A stretch of DNA of 64,000 nucleotides from CAKSST01 sp045535505 (GTDB lineage: Bacteria > Bacillota > Clostridia > Oscillospirales > Acutalibacteraceae). The notes under the pieces are model-generated. The model saw only the letters and a list, made by a program, of their open reading frames with translations, did not search any database and was not told where the DNA came from. The position numbers and the translations under genes are program-made. Positions 51,563 to 61,180 of this stretch are shown in pieces. Each line of letters begins with the position of its first letter. Within the stretch, counting starts at the first letter, position 1. Location: positions 9,291 to 73,290 of the forward strand of contig JAZSLU010000045.1 of assembly GCA_045535505.1 (NCBI GenBank). Reading direction: 5' to 3'.

Positions 51563-52936
51563 ATGGCAGACAAAAATTTGCCCTTGGAATTTGAATCTCA
51601 GCGTTTGCCGGCATCTATTGAGGCGGAACAGTCGGTTTTAGGCTCAATTCTTATTGACCCTGCTTGTATTTCACTTGTTACCGTTCAAATTAAACCTGAT
51701 TATTTTTACATACCGCAGCACCGAGAAATTTACAAGGTGTTGGCAGAAATGTTTGAGCTTAATATCGCAATAGACTTTGTTGCGGTTTTAGAGCGTCTTA
51801 AAAGTGCCGGTGTTTATGATGAGGCGGGTGGCAAGGCTTATCTTACTCAACTTGCACAATCAGTGCCAACATCTGCAAATGTGCAAACCTATATTGGCAT
51901 TGTACGCGAAAGGTATTATGCTCGTTCGCTGATTGTTGCCGCACAAGAAATTATAAATGACGCATCAGATAACGTGCTTGATGCTGAAAATTTGTTAAAT
52001 AGCGCAGAACAAAAGATTTATGACATTCGTTCAGGCAGTCAGTTGAGCGGTCTTACTCATATAGGTGATGTTATTAAAAACGAAACGTATGACCGTCTTA
52101 CCAAAATGAACGACCCCGAAACCCGTGAGGATTATATAGGTATTTCTTCGGGCTTTTCGGTGCTTGACTCTATTATTGGCGGATTGAATAAATCTGATAT
52201 GGTTATTGTCGGTGCGCGTCCAGGTATGGGTAAAACTGCATTTGCGCTCTGCCTTGCTCGCAATGTTGCGGTTAATGCAAGAAAAACCGTTTGCTTTTTC
52301 TCGCTTGAGATGACAAGAGACCAACTTGCCCAACGTATGCTTTCCAACGAAGCTTCTATTGAGGGCGACCATTTGCGCAGCGGTGAGTTGACGGCTGACG
52401 AGTGGGTGCGTCTTGCAAGTGCGGGTACAACCCTTTCGGAAGCAAATATTTATTTTGATGAAAGTTCAGGTATAACCGTGCCCGAAATGAAGGCAAAGCT
52501 TCGCCGCAAAAAAGATGTTGGTTTGGTTGTTATCGATTACTTGGGTCTTATGCATTCTGCACGTGCAAAAGAAAACAGGGTGCAAGAGATTTCTGAAATC
52601 ACACGTAATTTAAAAATTATGGCAAAAGAACTTAACGTTCCTGTTGTTGTTTGTGCTCAGCTTAATCGTGGTACCGAAAAAGGCGTTAAAAACCATCGTC
52701 CTACATTGTCCGACCTTCGTGAATCGGGCTCTATTGAGCAGGATGCCGATATCGTAATGTTCCTCTATCGTGATACCTATTACGATCAAGAGGGCGATGA
52801 AGTTGTCGAAAAATCCGACCCCAATCGTGCGGAACTTATTATTGCTAAAAACCGTCACGGTCAGACAGGAAAGATTGACTTGCATTGGGAAGGCAAATAT
52901 TCAAGATTTGCGGGAATAGTATATAACGATGATTAA
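51563..52936 (+). CDS. dnaB: Replicative DNA helicase DnaB/DnaC
   Basis: Hexameric fork helicase (called DnaC in B. subtilis). It is 457 residues from ATG 51563 behind GGAGG. The N-terminal domain starts RLPASIEAEQSVLGSILID. The RecA-like domain has Walker A GARPGMGKT near 215, the Walker B region VVIDYLGLM near 320, and SDLRESGSIEQDADIV. The 3' end overlaps tilS by 8 bp. Confidence 0.96.
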   Translation: MADKNLPLEFESQRLPASIEAEQSVLGSILIDPACISLVTVQIKPDYFYIPQHREIYKVLAEMFELNIAIDFVAVLERLKSAGVYDEAGGKAYLTQLAQSVPTSANVQTYIGIVRERYYARSLIVAAQEIINDASDNVLDAENLLNSAEQKIYDIRSGSQLSGLTHIGDVIKNETYDRLTKMNDPETREDYIGISSGFSVLDSIIGGLNKSDMVIVGARPGMGKTAFALCLARNVAVNARKTVCFFSLEMTRDQLAQRMLSNEASIEGDHLRSGELTADEWVRLASAGTTLSEANIYFDESSGITVPEMKAKLRRKKDVGLVVIDYLGLMHSARAKENRVQEISEITRNLKIMAKELNVPVVVCAQLNRGTEKGVKNHRPTLSDLRESGSIEQDADIVMFLYRDTYYDQEGDEVVEKSDPNRAELIIAKNRHGQTGKIDLHWEGKYSRFAGIVYNDD

Positions 52937-54242
52937 TCTTGTTGACCAGACACTAAAACAATATAATATGCTGCAAAACCAATCAATCGTTACGGTTGCC
53001 TTATCGGGCGGAGCAGATTCTATTGTCCTGCTTAATGTAATGATTATGCTGTCAAAACAGTATGGTATAACAATAAAAGCAGCGCACTTAAACCACAATT
53101 TGCGAGGAACTGAGTCTGATAGGGACGAGCAGTTTGTACGTAGTGTTTGTGCAAAAGCAAATGTTGAACTTAAAGTTAAATCGGTTGACGTTAGGAAACT
53201 TGCACAGCAGCAAAAACAGTCGGTTGAACTTGCGGCACGAAATGCGCGATATGCTTTTTTTGCAGAGTGTGACGGTGTTGTTGCAACGGCACATACCGCA
53301 GACGATAATATAGAGACAGTCTTGCTAAACCTTGTGCGTGGTACAGGTGTTAACGGTCTTTGCGGAATTCCTCCTGTAAGAAGCGGCATTATACGTCCGC
53401 TTATAATGTGCACTCGTTCTCAAATTGAAGAATTTTGCCAGACAAATAATCTTGAGTTTGTTACAGACAGCACCAATCTTACTGATGACTATACACGAAA
53501 CAAACTGCGCCATAACGTAGTTAATGTGCTTAAAGAAATAAATCCATCGGTATCAACGGTTGTTTTGCGCACTTGCGGAATTTTACGTGACGAAAATGCT
53601 TTTTTGTCGTCTTTGACAGATGTTGAATATAAAAGGCTGATAAACCTTGACGGCATTGATGTTGCAAAGGCAAAAAAGCTTGATAAATCCCTGCTTTTGA
53701 GAGTTTTGCGTAAATATGCCGAAGATGTAATGGGCTGTTCTATTGATAATTATCATACAGAAAAACTTTTTAATCTTGTATATAAGGGCGAGGGCAACTG
53801 TCAGCTTTCTCGTGGTTTTTGTGCTTGGGTTTTGAAAAAGAACTTGAAAATTATACCCGACGTTCAAGAGGATGAAAGTTTTAGCGTTCAAACACAGGTT
53901 ATTGACATACAAGAATATAAATCAAAATTAAAAGTTAACAATTTATTATCAAAATGTGCGATAGACTATGATAAGATAGTCGGCGATACGATTGTGCGTT
54001 GCCGAACCCAAGGTGATTCAATAAAACTAAAAGGCAAAGGTACAAAAACGCTGAAAAAACTATATAACGAAATTGAAATTGCGCATAATTTGCGCCGCAA
54101 TTTACCGGTGATTGCTGATGACTGCGGTGTGATATGGGTTTGTACGGCAGGTGCCGACCAGCGCGTTCAAATTACGCGTGATACTAAAAAAGTATTATTA
54201 ATTTCTGCGCAGCAGGATAGGAAGGAGTCTGTTAAGACTTGA
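52929..54242 (+). CDS. tilS: tRNA(Ile)-lysidine synthetase
   Basis: Makes lysidine at C34 of tRNA-Ile(CAU), using ATP and lysine, so that it reads AUA. The 437 residues carry the PP-loop SGGADS near residue 23, the [17 protein letters not shown] segment, and the C-terminal TilS domain with [22 protein letters not shown]. It directly precedes ftsH; hpt, usually between them, is absent. Confidence 0.93.
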   Translation: MINLVDQTLKQYNMLQNQSIVTVALSGGADSIVLLNVMIMLSKQYGITIKAAHLNHNLRGTESDRDEQFVRSVCAKANVELKVKSVDVRKLAQQQKQSVELAARNARYAFFAECDGVVATAHTADDNIETVLLNLVRGTGVNGLCGIPPVRSGIIRPLIMCTRSQIEEFCQTNNLEFVTDSTNLTDDYTRNKLRHNVVNVLKEINPSVSTVVLRTCGILRDENAFLSSLTDVEYKRLINLDGIDVAKAKKLDKSLLLRVLRKYAEDVMGCSIDNYHTEKLFNLVYKGEGNCQLSRGFCAWVLKKNLKIIPDVQEDESFSVQTQVIDIQEYKSKLKVNNLLSKCAIDYDKIVGDTIVRCRTQGDSIKLKGKGTKTLKKLYNEIEIAHNLRRNLPVIADDCGVIWVCTAGADQRVQITRDTKKVLLISAQQDRKESVKT

Positions 54243-56089
54243 AGAAAAACATAAAAAATCTTTTGCTTTACATCGGCATACCGATAATACTCATATTGAC
54301 AGTATCGTTTGTCGCAATGAAGACAGAAAAGCAAGAGCAAACCAAATATTATGAGATAGTAGAGCTTATTGTTAATAACAAGGTTTCGGAGTATAAACTT
54401 AACCTTTACAGCGGTGAACTTACGTATGTTTTGCGCGATACGGGCGAAAAGAAAAAATATACTGTTGCAGACCCAAGCATTTTCTACAACGATGTTAACG
54501 AAACAGTGCTTGAAATTAACAAAAACAACCCAGGTGAAGCAAACGATATTAAACCGGACTATGAGCGTGGCGGCGAAGGCTCTTGGCTGCTCAGTATGCT
54601 TCCTACCGTATTGATTTTCGGTCTTTTAATTGTTTTCTATCTGCTGGTTTTTCGCCGTATGGGACAGGGCATGGGAGCAGACAAAACCCTTAACTTTGGA
54701 AAAGCGAAATATCGCAAAAATGATGATAAACGCAAAACTACTTTTGCTGACGTTGCGGGCGCCGATGAAGAAAAAGCCGAGCTTGTTGAAATTGTTGAGT
54801 TTTTGAAAAATCCCCAACGATTTAACGATTTGGGCGCACGAATTCCCAAAGGCGTATTGCTTGTAGGTCCTCCCGGTACAGGTAAAACCTTACTTGCAAG
54901 AGCAGTTGCGGGTGAAGCAAACGTTCCGTTTTTCTCAATTTCGGGTTCCGATTTTGTTGAGATGTTTGTCGGTGTAGGTGCTTCGCGTGTGCGTGACTTA
55001 TTTAATGAAGCCAAGAAAAACAGTCCATCAATAGTATTTATTGACGAAATTGATGCTGTCGGTCGTCAAAGAGGCGCTGGTCTCGGCGGCGGTCACGACG
55101 AGCGCGAACAAACCTTAAACCAGTTGCTTGTTGAAATGGATGGCTTTGGTCATAACGGCGGAACGATTGTTATGGCGGCAACCAACCGTCCTGATATACT
55201 TGACCGTGCGCTTTTGCGCCCTGGTCGTTTTGACAGACAAATTGCCGTTGGTTATCCTGACGTTAAAGGCAGAGAGGAAATTTTGCGTGTACATTCACGT
55301 GGCAAACCGCTTGGTCCTGATGTTTCTCTTAATGCAATAGCAAGAGCAACAGCAGGCTTTACAGGTGCGGATTTGGAAAATCTTCTTAACGAGGCTGCAT
55401 TACTTGCTGCACGCAAACAACTTAAAGCTATAACTCAAGAGCAAATTGAAGAAGCAACTATCAAGGTTGTTATGGGCAGCGAGAAAAAGTCAAGAGTTAT
55501 TAAGGATAAAGATAAAAAGATTACCGCTTACCACGAAGCAGGTCACGCAATTGTTTCGTATTATTTGCCAACACAAGACCCTGTGCATCAAATTTCGGTT
55601 ATTGCACGCGGTATGGCGGCAGGATATACAATGTATTTGCCTACTGACGATAAAGGCCACATTTCTAAAAAAGAAATGCTCGAGGATATATGTTCTTTGC
55701 TTGGTGGTCGTGCTGCAGAGGAGATTGCGCTTGATGATATTTGTACAGGCGCATCAAATGATATGGAACGTGCGACCGATATGGCAAGAAATATGGTCAC
55801 TCGCTATGGTATGAGCGAAAAACTAGGCCTTGTTGTTTACGGACAAAGTAATGGCGAGGTATTCCTTGGTCGTGACTTTAGCGCAACACCTAACTATTCG
55901 GATGAGGTTGCAGCACAAATTGATGCTGAAATTGAATCGATTGTTATGGCACAGTACACTAAGGCGAAAGAGATAATTGCCGAGCATCGTGATCAACTCG
56001 ATACAGTTGCCAAAATTCTTTTTGATAAAGAAAAAATTGATGGTGCTGACTTTGAGCGATTGATGAAAGGCGAAAATATAGAAGAATAA
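54239..56089 (+). CDS. ftsH: ATP-dependent zinc metalloprotease FtsH, TTG start
   Basis: Membrane AAA protease for quality control. 616 residues. Membrane helices lie near 8-26 and 118-138. Walker A GPPGTGKT is near 210, [12 protein letters not shown] near 265, the second region of homology near 310-330 ([18 protein letters not shown]), and the zinc site HEAGH near 435. The start is TTG 54239, overlapping the tilS stop, with AAGGAG 12 bases upstream and no nearer ATG. Confidence 0.96.
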   Translation: MKKNIKNLLLYIGIPIILILTVSFVAMKTEKQEQTKYYEIVELIVNNKVSEYKLNLYSGELTYVLRDTGEKKKYTVADPSIFYNDVNETVLEINKNNPGEANDIKPDYERGGEGSWLLSMLPTVLIFGLLIVFYLLVFRRMGQGMGADKTLNFGKAKYRKNDDKRKTTFADVAGADEEKAELVEIVEFLKNPQRFNDLGARIPKGVLLVGPPGTGKTLLARAVAGEANVPFFSISGSDFVEMFVGVGASRVRDLFNEAKKNSPSIVFIDEIDAVGRQRGAGLGGGHDEREQTLNQLLVEMDGFGHNGGTIVMAATNRPDILDRALLRPGRFDRQIAVGYPDVKGREEILRVHSRGKPLGPDVSLNAIARATAGFTGADLENLLNEAALLAARKQLKAITQEQIEEATIKVVMGSEKKSRVIKDKDKKITAYHEAGHAIVSYYLPTQDPVHQISVIARGMAAGYTMYLPTDDKGHISKKEMLEDICSLLGGRAAEEIALDDICTGASNDMERATDMARNMVTRYGMSEKLGLVVYGQSNGEVFLGRDFSATPNYSDEVAAQIDAEIESIVMAQYTKAKEIIAEHRDQLDTVAKILFDKEKIDGADFERLMKGENIEE

Positions 56090-56095
56090 AATGGA

Positions 56096-56129
56096 AAAAC
56101 CTCAAAGTTACAAAACTTTGAGGTTTTTT
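56096..56129. terminator. Bidirectional terminator after ftsH
   Basis: AAAACCTCAAAGTT (56096-56109) and AACTTTGAGGTTTTTT (56114-56129) form a perfect 14-bp stem with ACAA loop. Confidence 0.85.
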
Positions 56130-56170
56130 GTTGCATAAAAGCACATTATATAGTATAATGATATAAAAAT

Positions 56171-57058
56171 TTAATTTTTTATCATTGCTTTAACAGATGT
56201 GGCATATTGCGAGGGCGTCATCCCCGTAACCATTTTAAAATGCCGTGAAAAATATTGCACGGAAGAATAGTTAAGTTCTTCTGCTATATTAGAAAAATTA
56301 AGGTTGTTTTGTCTTATAAGTTCTTTTGCAGCATCAACCTTGCAACGGCCAAAATATTCCATTACGCCACAATCCATTCTGGTTGCGAAAAGCCGTTTAA
56401 GTGACGACGGGCTTTGTCTAAACCTTTTGCAAACCTGCTCGAACGATATTTTATTGCGGCAGTTGTTTTTCAAATATTCGCAAACATCCATAAACAGTTT
56501 TTCGTTTGTGCGTAGGTAAGTGGTGCTATTAACGACGGTTTCTTGTGTTGAGGCGTTGTTTCGTATAAGGTGTATAAGCAGAGCTTCAATATTTATCATT
56601 ATAAGTTGTTCGCTTCCAAAAGGTTGAGATACACGTCTTGTCAGACTGTTATCATAGGGGTCACCCAAAAAGCTTGAAAAAGAACTTGCGGCTTCCGATA
56701 TAATGTTTGCCATATATTGTTTTGAGGTTTCATCACATTTTATAACACGTCCCGCAATCTGAAAAAGTTCCGGGCACTCACTGGTGAAAGAAACAATAAC
56801 CGAGTTGGCAATGCTTTGTTCTTCGCAACGCAAATTATGAAATTCCATTGGTCTGTGAAGATAAAGCTCGCCCTTGTTTAAGGTTAATTCTTTTGAACCT
56901 GCAGTTATAAACAACTGGTTGCGGTCTGCATACACAAATTCCCAAAAGTTATGCACCTCACCCGTAAATGCAAAGCCTTTTGTATATTCAAAGTAGTGTA
57001 TTGAAATAATACTATCTATGTTAATGCTGGTTTTTAGTATATTTTCAGTAAATTCCAA
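56171..57058 (-). CDS. AraC-family regulator
   Basis: About 295 residues. An N-terminal cupin-like sensor (about 1-110, with LYLHRPMEFHNLRCEE) is followed by a C-terminal double HTH AraC domain (about 195-295, FSNIAEELNYSSVQYFSRHFKMVTGMTPSQYA). Divergent from nagA and the ROK gene, so it likely controls them in response to an amino sugar. Start choice: TTG 57058 is 6 bases after GAGGTG, while GTG 57067 is also in frame but lacks an SD. Confidence 0.9.
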   Translation of the reverse strand: MEFTENILKTSINIDSIISIHYFEYTKGFAFTGEVHNFWEFVYADRNQLFITAGSKELTLNKGELYLHRPMEFHNLRCEEQSIANSVIVSFTSECPELFQIAGRVIKCDETSKQYMANIISEAASSFSSFLGDPYDNSLTRRVSQPFGSEQLIMINIEALLIHLIRNNASTQETVVNSTTYLRTNEKLFMDVCEYLKNNCRNKISFEQVCKRFRQSPSSLKRLFATRMDCGVMEYFGRCKVDAAKELIRQNNLNFSNIAEELNYSSVQYFSRHFKMVTGMTPSQYATSVKAMIKN

Positions 57059-57077
57059 AATTATCACCTCAAGCGTT

Positions 57078-57110
57078 ATTATAGCATTGTTGTTTTGTTA
57101 TTACAATGCT
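57078..57110 (-). promoter_or_regulatory. AraC gene promoter with overlapping inverted repeat
   Basis: Minus strand TTGTAA (57101-57106), 17-base spacer, perfect TATAAT (57078-57083). AGCATTGT (57083-57090) and ACAATGCT (57103-57110) are exact inverted repeats 12 bases apart that span the -35 and spacer. They are a candidate operator for control of this promoter and of nagA on the other side. Confidence 0.65.
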
Positions 57111-57151
57111 TTTTGGTCCGATTTTATAAATTTATTTTAAGGAGAGCCTAA

Positions 57152-58219
57152 ATGAAAACCTTAACAATTAATAATGCTCTGGTTAAAAACCAGTTAAAAA
57201 CAATCGTTATTGAAGACTCAAAAATTGCTTCAATACAAGACGTGGCTGTAGATGGCGGTATTGACGCTAAGGGCATGCGCATTGTACCGGGTGTGATTGA
57301 CGTTCATTCGCACGGCTGTATCGGCCTTGATACCATGGATGCAGATTTTGAAAAAATGTGCGCATTTTTGGCATCAAAAGGTACAACTTCATGGTTGCCA
57401 ACAACAATGACAATGGATGCCGAAAGTTTAAGAAAGGTTACCACCGCTAAAACAGATTTCCCTGGCACACAAATTTTAGGATTCCACTTGGAAGGTCCTT
57501 ATATTTCAAAAAAGTTTAAGGGTGCACAAAACGAGGCATATATTAAAAATCCTGATTTAGAAGAGTTTAATACAATTCCTAATGTTAAAATGATAACCTT
57601 AGCGCCAGAGCTCGACGGCGCTATGGAATTTATTGATAAAGCTGACTGTGTCTGTGTTATCGGACATACCGCATGTGATTATGAAACGGCGGTTGAAGCA
57701 ATAGAGCATGGAGCAAACTGCTTAACACACACCTTTAATGCTATGCCAGGTTTACACCATAGAAACCCAGGTCCTATCGGTGCGGCAGTTGAAAAGCATA
57801 TTTATGCTCAAATTATTTCTGATGGTTTGCATGTTGCAAAAGCAGTTGTTATTGCGGCATACAAAATGTTTGGCGCAGACAGAATGACACTTATTAGTGA
57901 CAGCATTCGCCCTGCAGGATTGCCTGACGGCAAGTATGAATCTGGCGGTTTGGACGTTTACCTTAAAGACGGTGTTGCACGTCTTGAGGACGGAACAATA
58001 GCAGGTAGCAGCGCAACCCTTTGGCAATGCGTTAAAAAGGCTGTTGAGTTTGGTATCCCCTTTGAAGATGCTGTGCGTATGGCAACCGCTACTCCTGCCG
58101 AAATGCTTGGAGTTAACAAGGGAAAAGTTGAGCAGGGCTATGATGCCGATTTGCTTATTATTGACGATAATATGGATATACAAACAGTAATTATCGCAGG
58201 CGAAATTTTTGAAGGTTAA
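57152..58219 (+). CDS. nagA: N-acetylglucosamine-6-phosphate deacetylase
   Basis: Converts GlcNAc-6-P to GlcN-6-P and acetate. 355 residues. Amidohydrolase metal motifs are visible: DVHSHGCIGLD near 50, GFHLEGPYIS near 111, VIGHTACD near 169, THTFNAM near 190 and the catalytic aspartate in LISDSIRPAG near 250. SD AAGGAGAG. It precedes a ROK-type gene and is divergent from an AraC regulator. nagB is not in the window. Confidence 0.94.
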   Translation: MKTLTINNALVKNQLKTIVIEDSKIASIQDVAVDGGIDAKGMRIVPGVIDVHSHGCIGLDTMDADFEKMCAFLASKGTTSWLPTTMTMDAESLRKVTTAKTDFPGTQILGFHLEGPYISKKFKGAQNEAYIKNPDLEEFNTIPNVKMITLAPELDGAMEFIDKADCVCVIGHTACDYETAVEAIEHGANCLTHTFNAMPGLHHRNPGPIGAAVEKHIYAQIISDGLHVAKAVVIAAYKMFGADRMTLISDSIRPAGLPDGKYESGGLDVYLKDGVARLEDGTIAGSSATLWQCVKKAVEFGIPFEDAVRMATATPAEMLGVNKGKVEQGYDADLLIIDDNMDIQTVIIAGEIFEG

Positions 58220-58230
58220 GGGTGATAAAA

Positions 58231-59604
58231 ATGAAAATTTACGGTATAGATGTTGATGTTAAAAATCTGCCCGAGCTTGATAAAAAGTTTATACCCATTG
58301 GGCTTTACTTTGATGCATTTTTAAAAACCGCAAAGGAACCTATTGCAATTGCTGTAGAGCGCAATGCAGGTCTTATAGCCGTTTATGACACCTTTATTCA
58401 TGGCACTGACGATATGTATGAGGCTGACTGCTATTACATTGAACGTCTTGCAAAAATTTTACTTTGGCTTAAAGGCGGTTACAAAATCACAGTTTACGGC
58501 AACAAGAAAATATACGAGTTCTTGAAAGAGGAGTATTCTGCTAACGGCAAACGTGCTTACGATTTTGTAACAATGGGTAACGTTTATGAAAAGCCGTTTG
58601 AGGTGCTGAATGCTCCCTATGACCAAAAGGTTGAGGATAAGGACAATATGATGGCGCTTGGTGGGCATATTGATGGTTGCCGAATCGGCTTTGATGCGGG
58701 TGGTAGCGACCGCAAGGTTTCAGCAATGATTGACGGCGAGGTGGTTTATAGCGAAGAGGTTATTTGGCACCCCAAAACCAATTCTGACCCAGAGTATCAT
58801 TACGGAGAAATTCTTACGGCGTTAAAAACAGCAGCATCAAAGATGCCGCGTGTTGATGCGATTGGTATTAGTTCGGCAGGTATATTTGTTGATAACAAGG
58901 CTCGTCTTGTTTCGCTCTTTATTAAGGTTCCTCGTGATGTTTTCGAGGATAAGGTTAAGAACATATACGACCGCATTTGCAAAGAGATGGGTGACATTCC
59001 TTACTTTGTAGCAAACGACGGCGACGTTACAGCTCTCGCAGGCGCTATCGAAATCAACGATACAGGCGTACTTGGAATTTCAATGGGCACAAGCGAGGCG
59101 GGTGGCTACGTAAATAAAGACGGCAACATTACAGGTTGGCTTAATGAACTCGCTTTTGTTCCGGTTGATGCATCACCTGAGGCAATGGAAGATGAATGGT
59201 CGGGTGACATCGGTTGCGGTGTAAAATATTTCTCGCAGGATGGCGTTATTAAACTTGCCGCCGCCGCAGGCATTGAACTTGATGACAATATGACCCCCGC
59301 CGAAAAGTTGACTGTTGTTCAAAAAGAAATTGAAAAGGGCAACGAAAACGCACTCAAAATTTATGAGTCAATAGGTTGCTATTTGGCACATACCTTACCT
59401 TTCTACGCAAGATTTTATGATATTAAGCATTTGCTTTTGCTTGGCCGTGTAACATCCGGCAAGGGCGGAGAAGCATTGCTTGATACCTGCCGTAAGGTTT
59501 TGGCTGAAAATTACCCGGAGCTTAAAATTGATATTATGCTTCCTGATGAAAACAGCCGCCGCGTCGGCCAGAGTGTTGCCGCTGCCGGTCTTGTGAAACT
59601 TTAA
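58231..59604 (+). CDS. ROK-family protein with about 150-residue N-terminal extension
   Basis: 457 residues from ATG 58231. A GTG at 58222 is also in frame. The C-terminal part from about residue 150 is a ROK-type sugar kinase/ASKHA fold, with phosphate motif IGFDAGGSDRKVSAMIDG, AIGISSAGIFVDN, a VANDGDVTALAGA segment and GISMGTSEAGGY. The usual ROK zinc motif (CxCGxxGCxE) was not found. The N-terminal 150 residues resemble nothing I know. Next to nagA, it is likely an amino-sugar kinase or a related ATPase. Confidence 0.85.
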   Translation: MKIYGIDVDVKNLPELDKKFIPIGLYFDAFLKTAKEPIAIAVERNAGLIAVYDTFIHGTDDMYEADCYYIERLAKILLWLKGGYKITVYGNKKIYEFLKEEYSANGKRAYDFVTMGNVYEKPFEVLNAPYDQKVEDKDNMMALGGHIDGCRIGFDAGGSDRKVSAMIDGEVVYSEEVIWHPKTNSDPEYHYGEILTALKTAASKMPRVDAIGISSAGIFVDNKARLVSLFIKVPRDVFEDKVKNIYDRICKEMGDIPYFVANDGDVTALAGAIEINDTGVLGISMGTSEAGGYVNKDGNITGWLNELAFVPVDASPEAMEDEWSGDIGCGVKYFSQDGVIKLAAAAGIELDDNMTPAEKLTVVQKEIEKGNENALKIYESIGCYLAHTLPFYARFYDIKHLLLLGRVTSGKGGEALLDTCRKVLAENYPELKIDIMLPDENSRRVGQSVAAAGLVKL

Positions 59605-59641
59605 AAAAACAACGGTTTCCAAAACGGAAACCGTTGTTTTT
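59605..59641. terminator. Bidirectional terminator
   Basis: AAAAACAACGGTTTCC (59605-59620) and GGAAACCGTTGTTTTT (59626-59641): perfect 16-bp stem with AAAAC loop, between the convergent ROK and ECF genes. Confidence 0.9.
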
Positions 59642-60182
59642 ATGTTTTTTGCATTGAGTTGAGCAATTTTTTCATAAGTTTTGATAGAGGCAAAACAAGC
59701 AAACCTGTAAAAATGTTTGATATACCGTGTGTTATATCAAAAGGCAATCCGGCAATAATCCAGGTTATCATACCTTTAAAATCCAACCCAAAAAGTAATG
59801 CTTGCGCAGGTGCAAACAGTATGCCAAAGGCAAACCCATGCAAACCACAAATTATTGGGTATATAAAGGCGGCATATTTGTCGGGCAATTTTTTTGGCAG
59901 TAACATAGTTATTGCCCAAAGTATCGTCCATACATACAAATAAGGTATCCACCATAATGTAAATCCGCCGAAAATGCCTTCTAACAAAACGTATATGTAA
60001 ATTGGTATAAGTGCTTTTGCACGGTGTAAAATGGTGAACAGTATGATAAACATACCTATAAGGTGAACATTTGGTAATGCTGCCATGATAACTTTGGTAA
60101 CATACATAAGTGTACCGTACATTGCACACAGTACGAGTTCTTGTATTGTCAGTAAGCTTTTTTTATGCTTTTGTATAGACAA
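59640..60182 (-). CDS. ECF-type transporter S component, probable cobalamin uptake
   Basis: About 180 residues with five to six membrane helices and a basic N-terminus. The form is typical of ECF substrate-binding (S) subunits, with HLIGMFIILFTILHRAKALIPIYIYVLLEG and GLPFDITHGISNIFTGLLVLPL. It works with a shared EcfA/EcfA'/EcfT module not in the window. It follows a cobalamin riboswitch and a DUF4430 lipoprotein, so B12 or a precursor is the likely cargo. Start: TTG 60182 has GGAGAG upstream; GTG 60200 is the longer alternative. Confidence 0.82.
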   Translation of the reverse strand: MSIQKHKKSLLTIQELVLCAMYGTLMYVTKVIMAALPNVHLIGMFIILFTILHRAKALIPIYIYVLLEGIFGGFTLWWIPYLYVWTILWAITMLLPKKLPDKYAAFIYPIICGLHGFAFGILFAPAQALLFGLDFKGMITWIIAGLPFDITHGISNIFTGLLVLPLSKLMKKLLNSMQKT

Positions 60183-60627
60183 GTTCGTAACACTCTCCAC
60201 CGGAAATTTCGATGCCGTCAGCGCCGCTCATAAGTGCAGTGCCGTTTTGTTCTATGGACCAATATGCGTTATCGGTTTCATATACGGCACTAATGCCGTT
60301 TACCTTGGTTATGTAAAGACCGTACTGACCTTGTTCACCTTCAACTAACTTTGTGTCAACAATAGCATCACCCAAAGTTTCGCCGTCGGTTTTAAGTGTG
60401 AAGGTTAAAACCTGCTCGTCTTTAATGACCTTGACAGTTACAGTTTTACTGCCCTCGCCCAAAGTGGTGTCGGTTGAGTAAAGAGCGTTATCCCATACGC
60501 TTGTCGAAGAAGAGGGGGCGCTGCTTTGAATGTCGGAAAGATTTTTGTTGCAAGCGCCAAGGCTTAAAATAAGCAGTGCACAAAGCAAAGCACAAAGTAA
60601 TGTTTTTGCAAAATTTGTTTTTTTCAT
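60163..60627 (-). CDS. DUF4430 lipoprotein (transcobalamin-like domain)
   Basis: 154 residues with lipoprotein signal (LLCALLILSLGAC, cysteine near 26), a serine-rich linker, and a DUF4430 domain (about 60-154) with TLGDAIVDTKLVEGEQGQYGLYITKVNGISA and DNAYWSIEQNGTALMSGADGI. This domain resembles the C-terminal domain of transcobalamin and intrinsic factor. With a cobalamin riboswitch in front it is a good candidate for surface B12 capture. It overlaps the ECF gene by 20-38 bp. Confidence 0.88.
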   Translation of the reverse strand: MKKTNFAKTLLCALLCALLILSLGACNKNLSDIQSSAPSSSTSVWDNALYSTDTTLGEGSKTVTVKVIKDEQVLTFTLKTDGETLGDAIVDTKLVEGEQGQYGLYITKVNGISAVYETDNAYWSIEQNGTALMSGADGIEISGGECYELVYTKA

Positions 60628-60666
60628 TTTTTATTTCTCCTTTTTGTTTTTGCTACACAAAACGAA

Positions 60667-60710
60667 CAAAAAACGCTCTTTTGAAACCAAAAGCGGTATC
60701 AAAAGAGCGC
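60667..60710 (-). terminator. Riboswitch expression-platform terminator
   Basis: On minus CGCTCTTTTGA (60699-60709) pairs perfectly with TCAAAAGAGCG (60674-60684) and runs into TTTTTTG. It lies between the cobalamin aptamer and the DUF4430 gene, consistent with ligand-induced termination. Confidence 0.85.
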
Positions 60711-60727
60711 AATAATTACAGCAAAAA

Positions 60728-60960
60728 CCAAAAGGTTGATGTTGTTTAATTGTTAAGTGCGCAGCCCCTCTGATTGCCCAGGAACGCATAAATACACTTA
60801 AGCGGCATCAGTTAAGCATTCTGACTGAAGGAAAAACTTCCTAACACAGTAATGGCTGTTGCGACGGATTCTCACCGTAAACTTCCCTTAACATCGAATA
60901 AACAATATCCGACAATGCCCGAACGGGCAAATGCGCCGTGTATAAAGCAACTTAAATTTA
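60728..60960 (-). ncRNA. Cobalamin (B12) riboswitch
   Basis: The minus strand shows the B12-box signature order: AAGGGAA, then GGTGAGAATCC, GCAACAGCC, ACTGTG, and GAAG/TTCAGTCAGAATGC. A conserved pairing frame of about 200 nt is preceded by a clear promoter and followed by a terminator. It controls the DUF4430 and ECF genes, normally switching them off when adenosyl- or methylcobalamin is abundant. Exact ends are approximate. Confidence 0.9.
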
Positions 60961-60980
60961 TATTCATTTTGTGTGTTTGT

Positions 60981-61009
60981 ATTATACATTTATCAAACAA
61001 AAATGTCAA
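60981..61009 (-). promoter_or_regulatory. Promoter of the cobalamin riboswitch operon
   Basis: Minus strand TTGACA (61004-61009), 17-base spacer, TATAAT (60981-60986), both perfect. Confidence 0.9.
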
Positions 61010-61099
61010 GTGTTACTTGTTACGTGACTTTTAAAATCTGCTAAAATGGCGAAACACAGAAAGAAGGGTTGCGTATCGCGTGACTTTTGCAAAATGTGC

Positions 61100-61127
61100 T
61101 TGTAAAAGGGATGGAAATGTATATAAT
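61100..61127 (+). promoter_or_regulatory. Promoter of SLOG-family gene
   Basis: TTGTAA (61100-61105), 16-base spacer, TATAAT (61122-61127). Confidence 0.6.
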
Positions 61128-61180
61128 TAATAATGTGAAAAATATTGGAATTTGCATTTTTAAGAGAGGGGATAACAAAC

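Noticed and set aside
54225..54245. Missing or broken hpt gene between tilS and ftsH
   Set aside because: tilS and ftsH overlap directly, so there is no room for a remnant; hpt may lie elsewhere.
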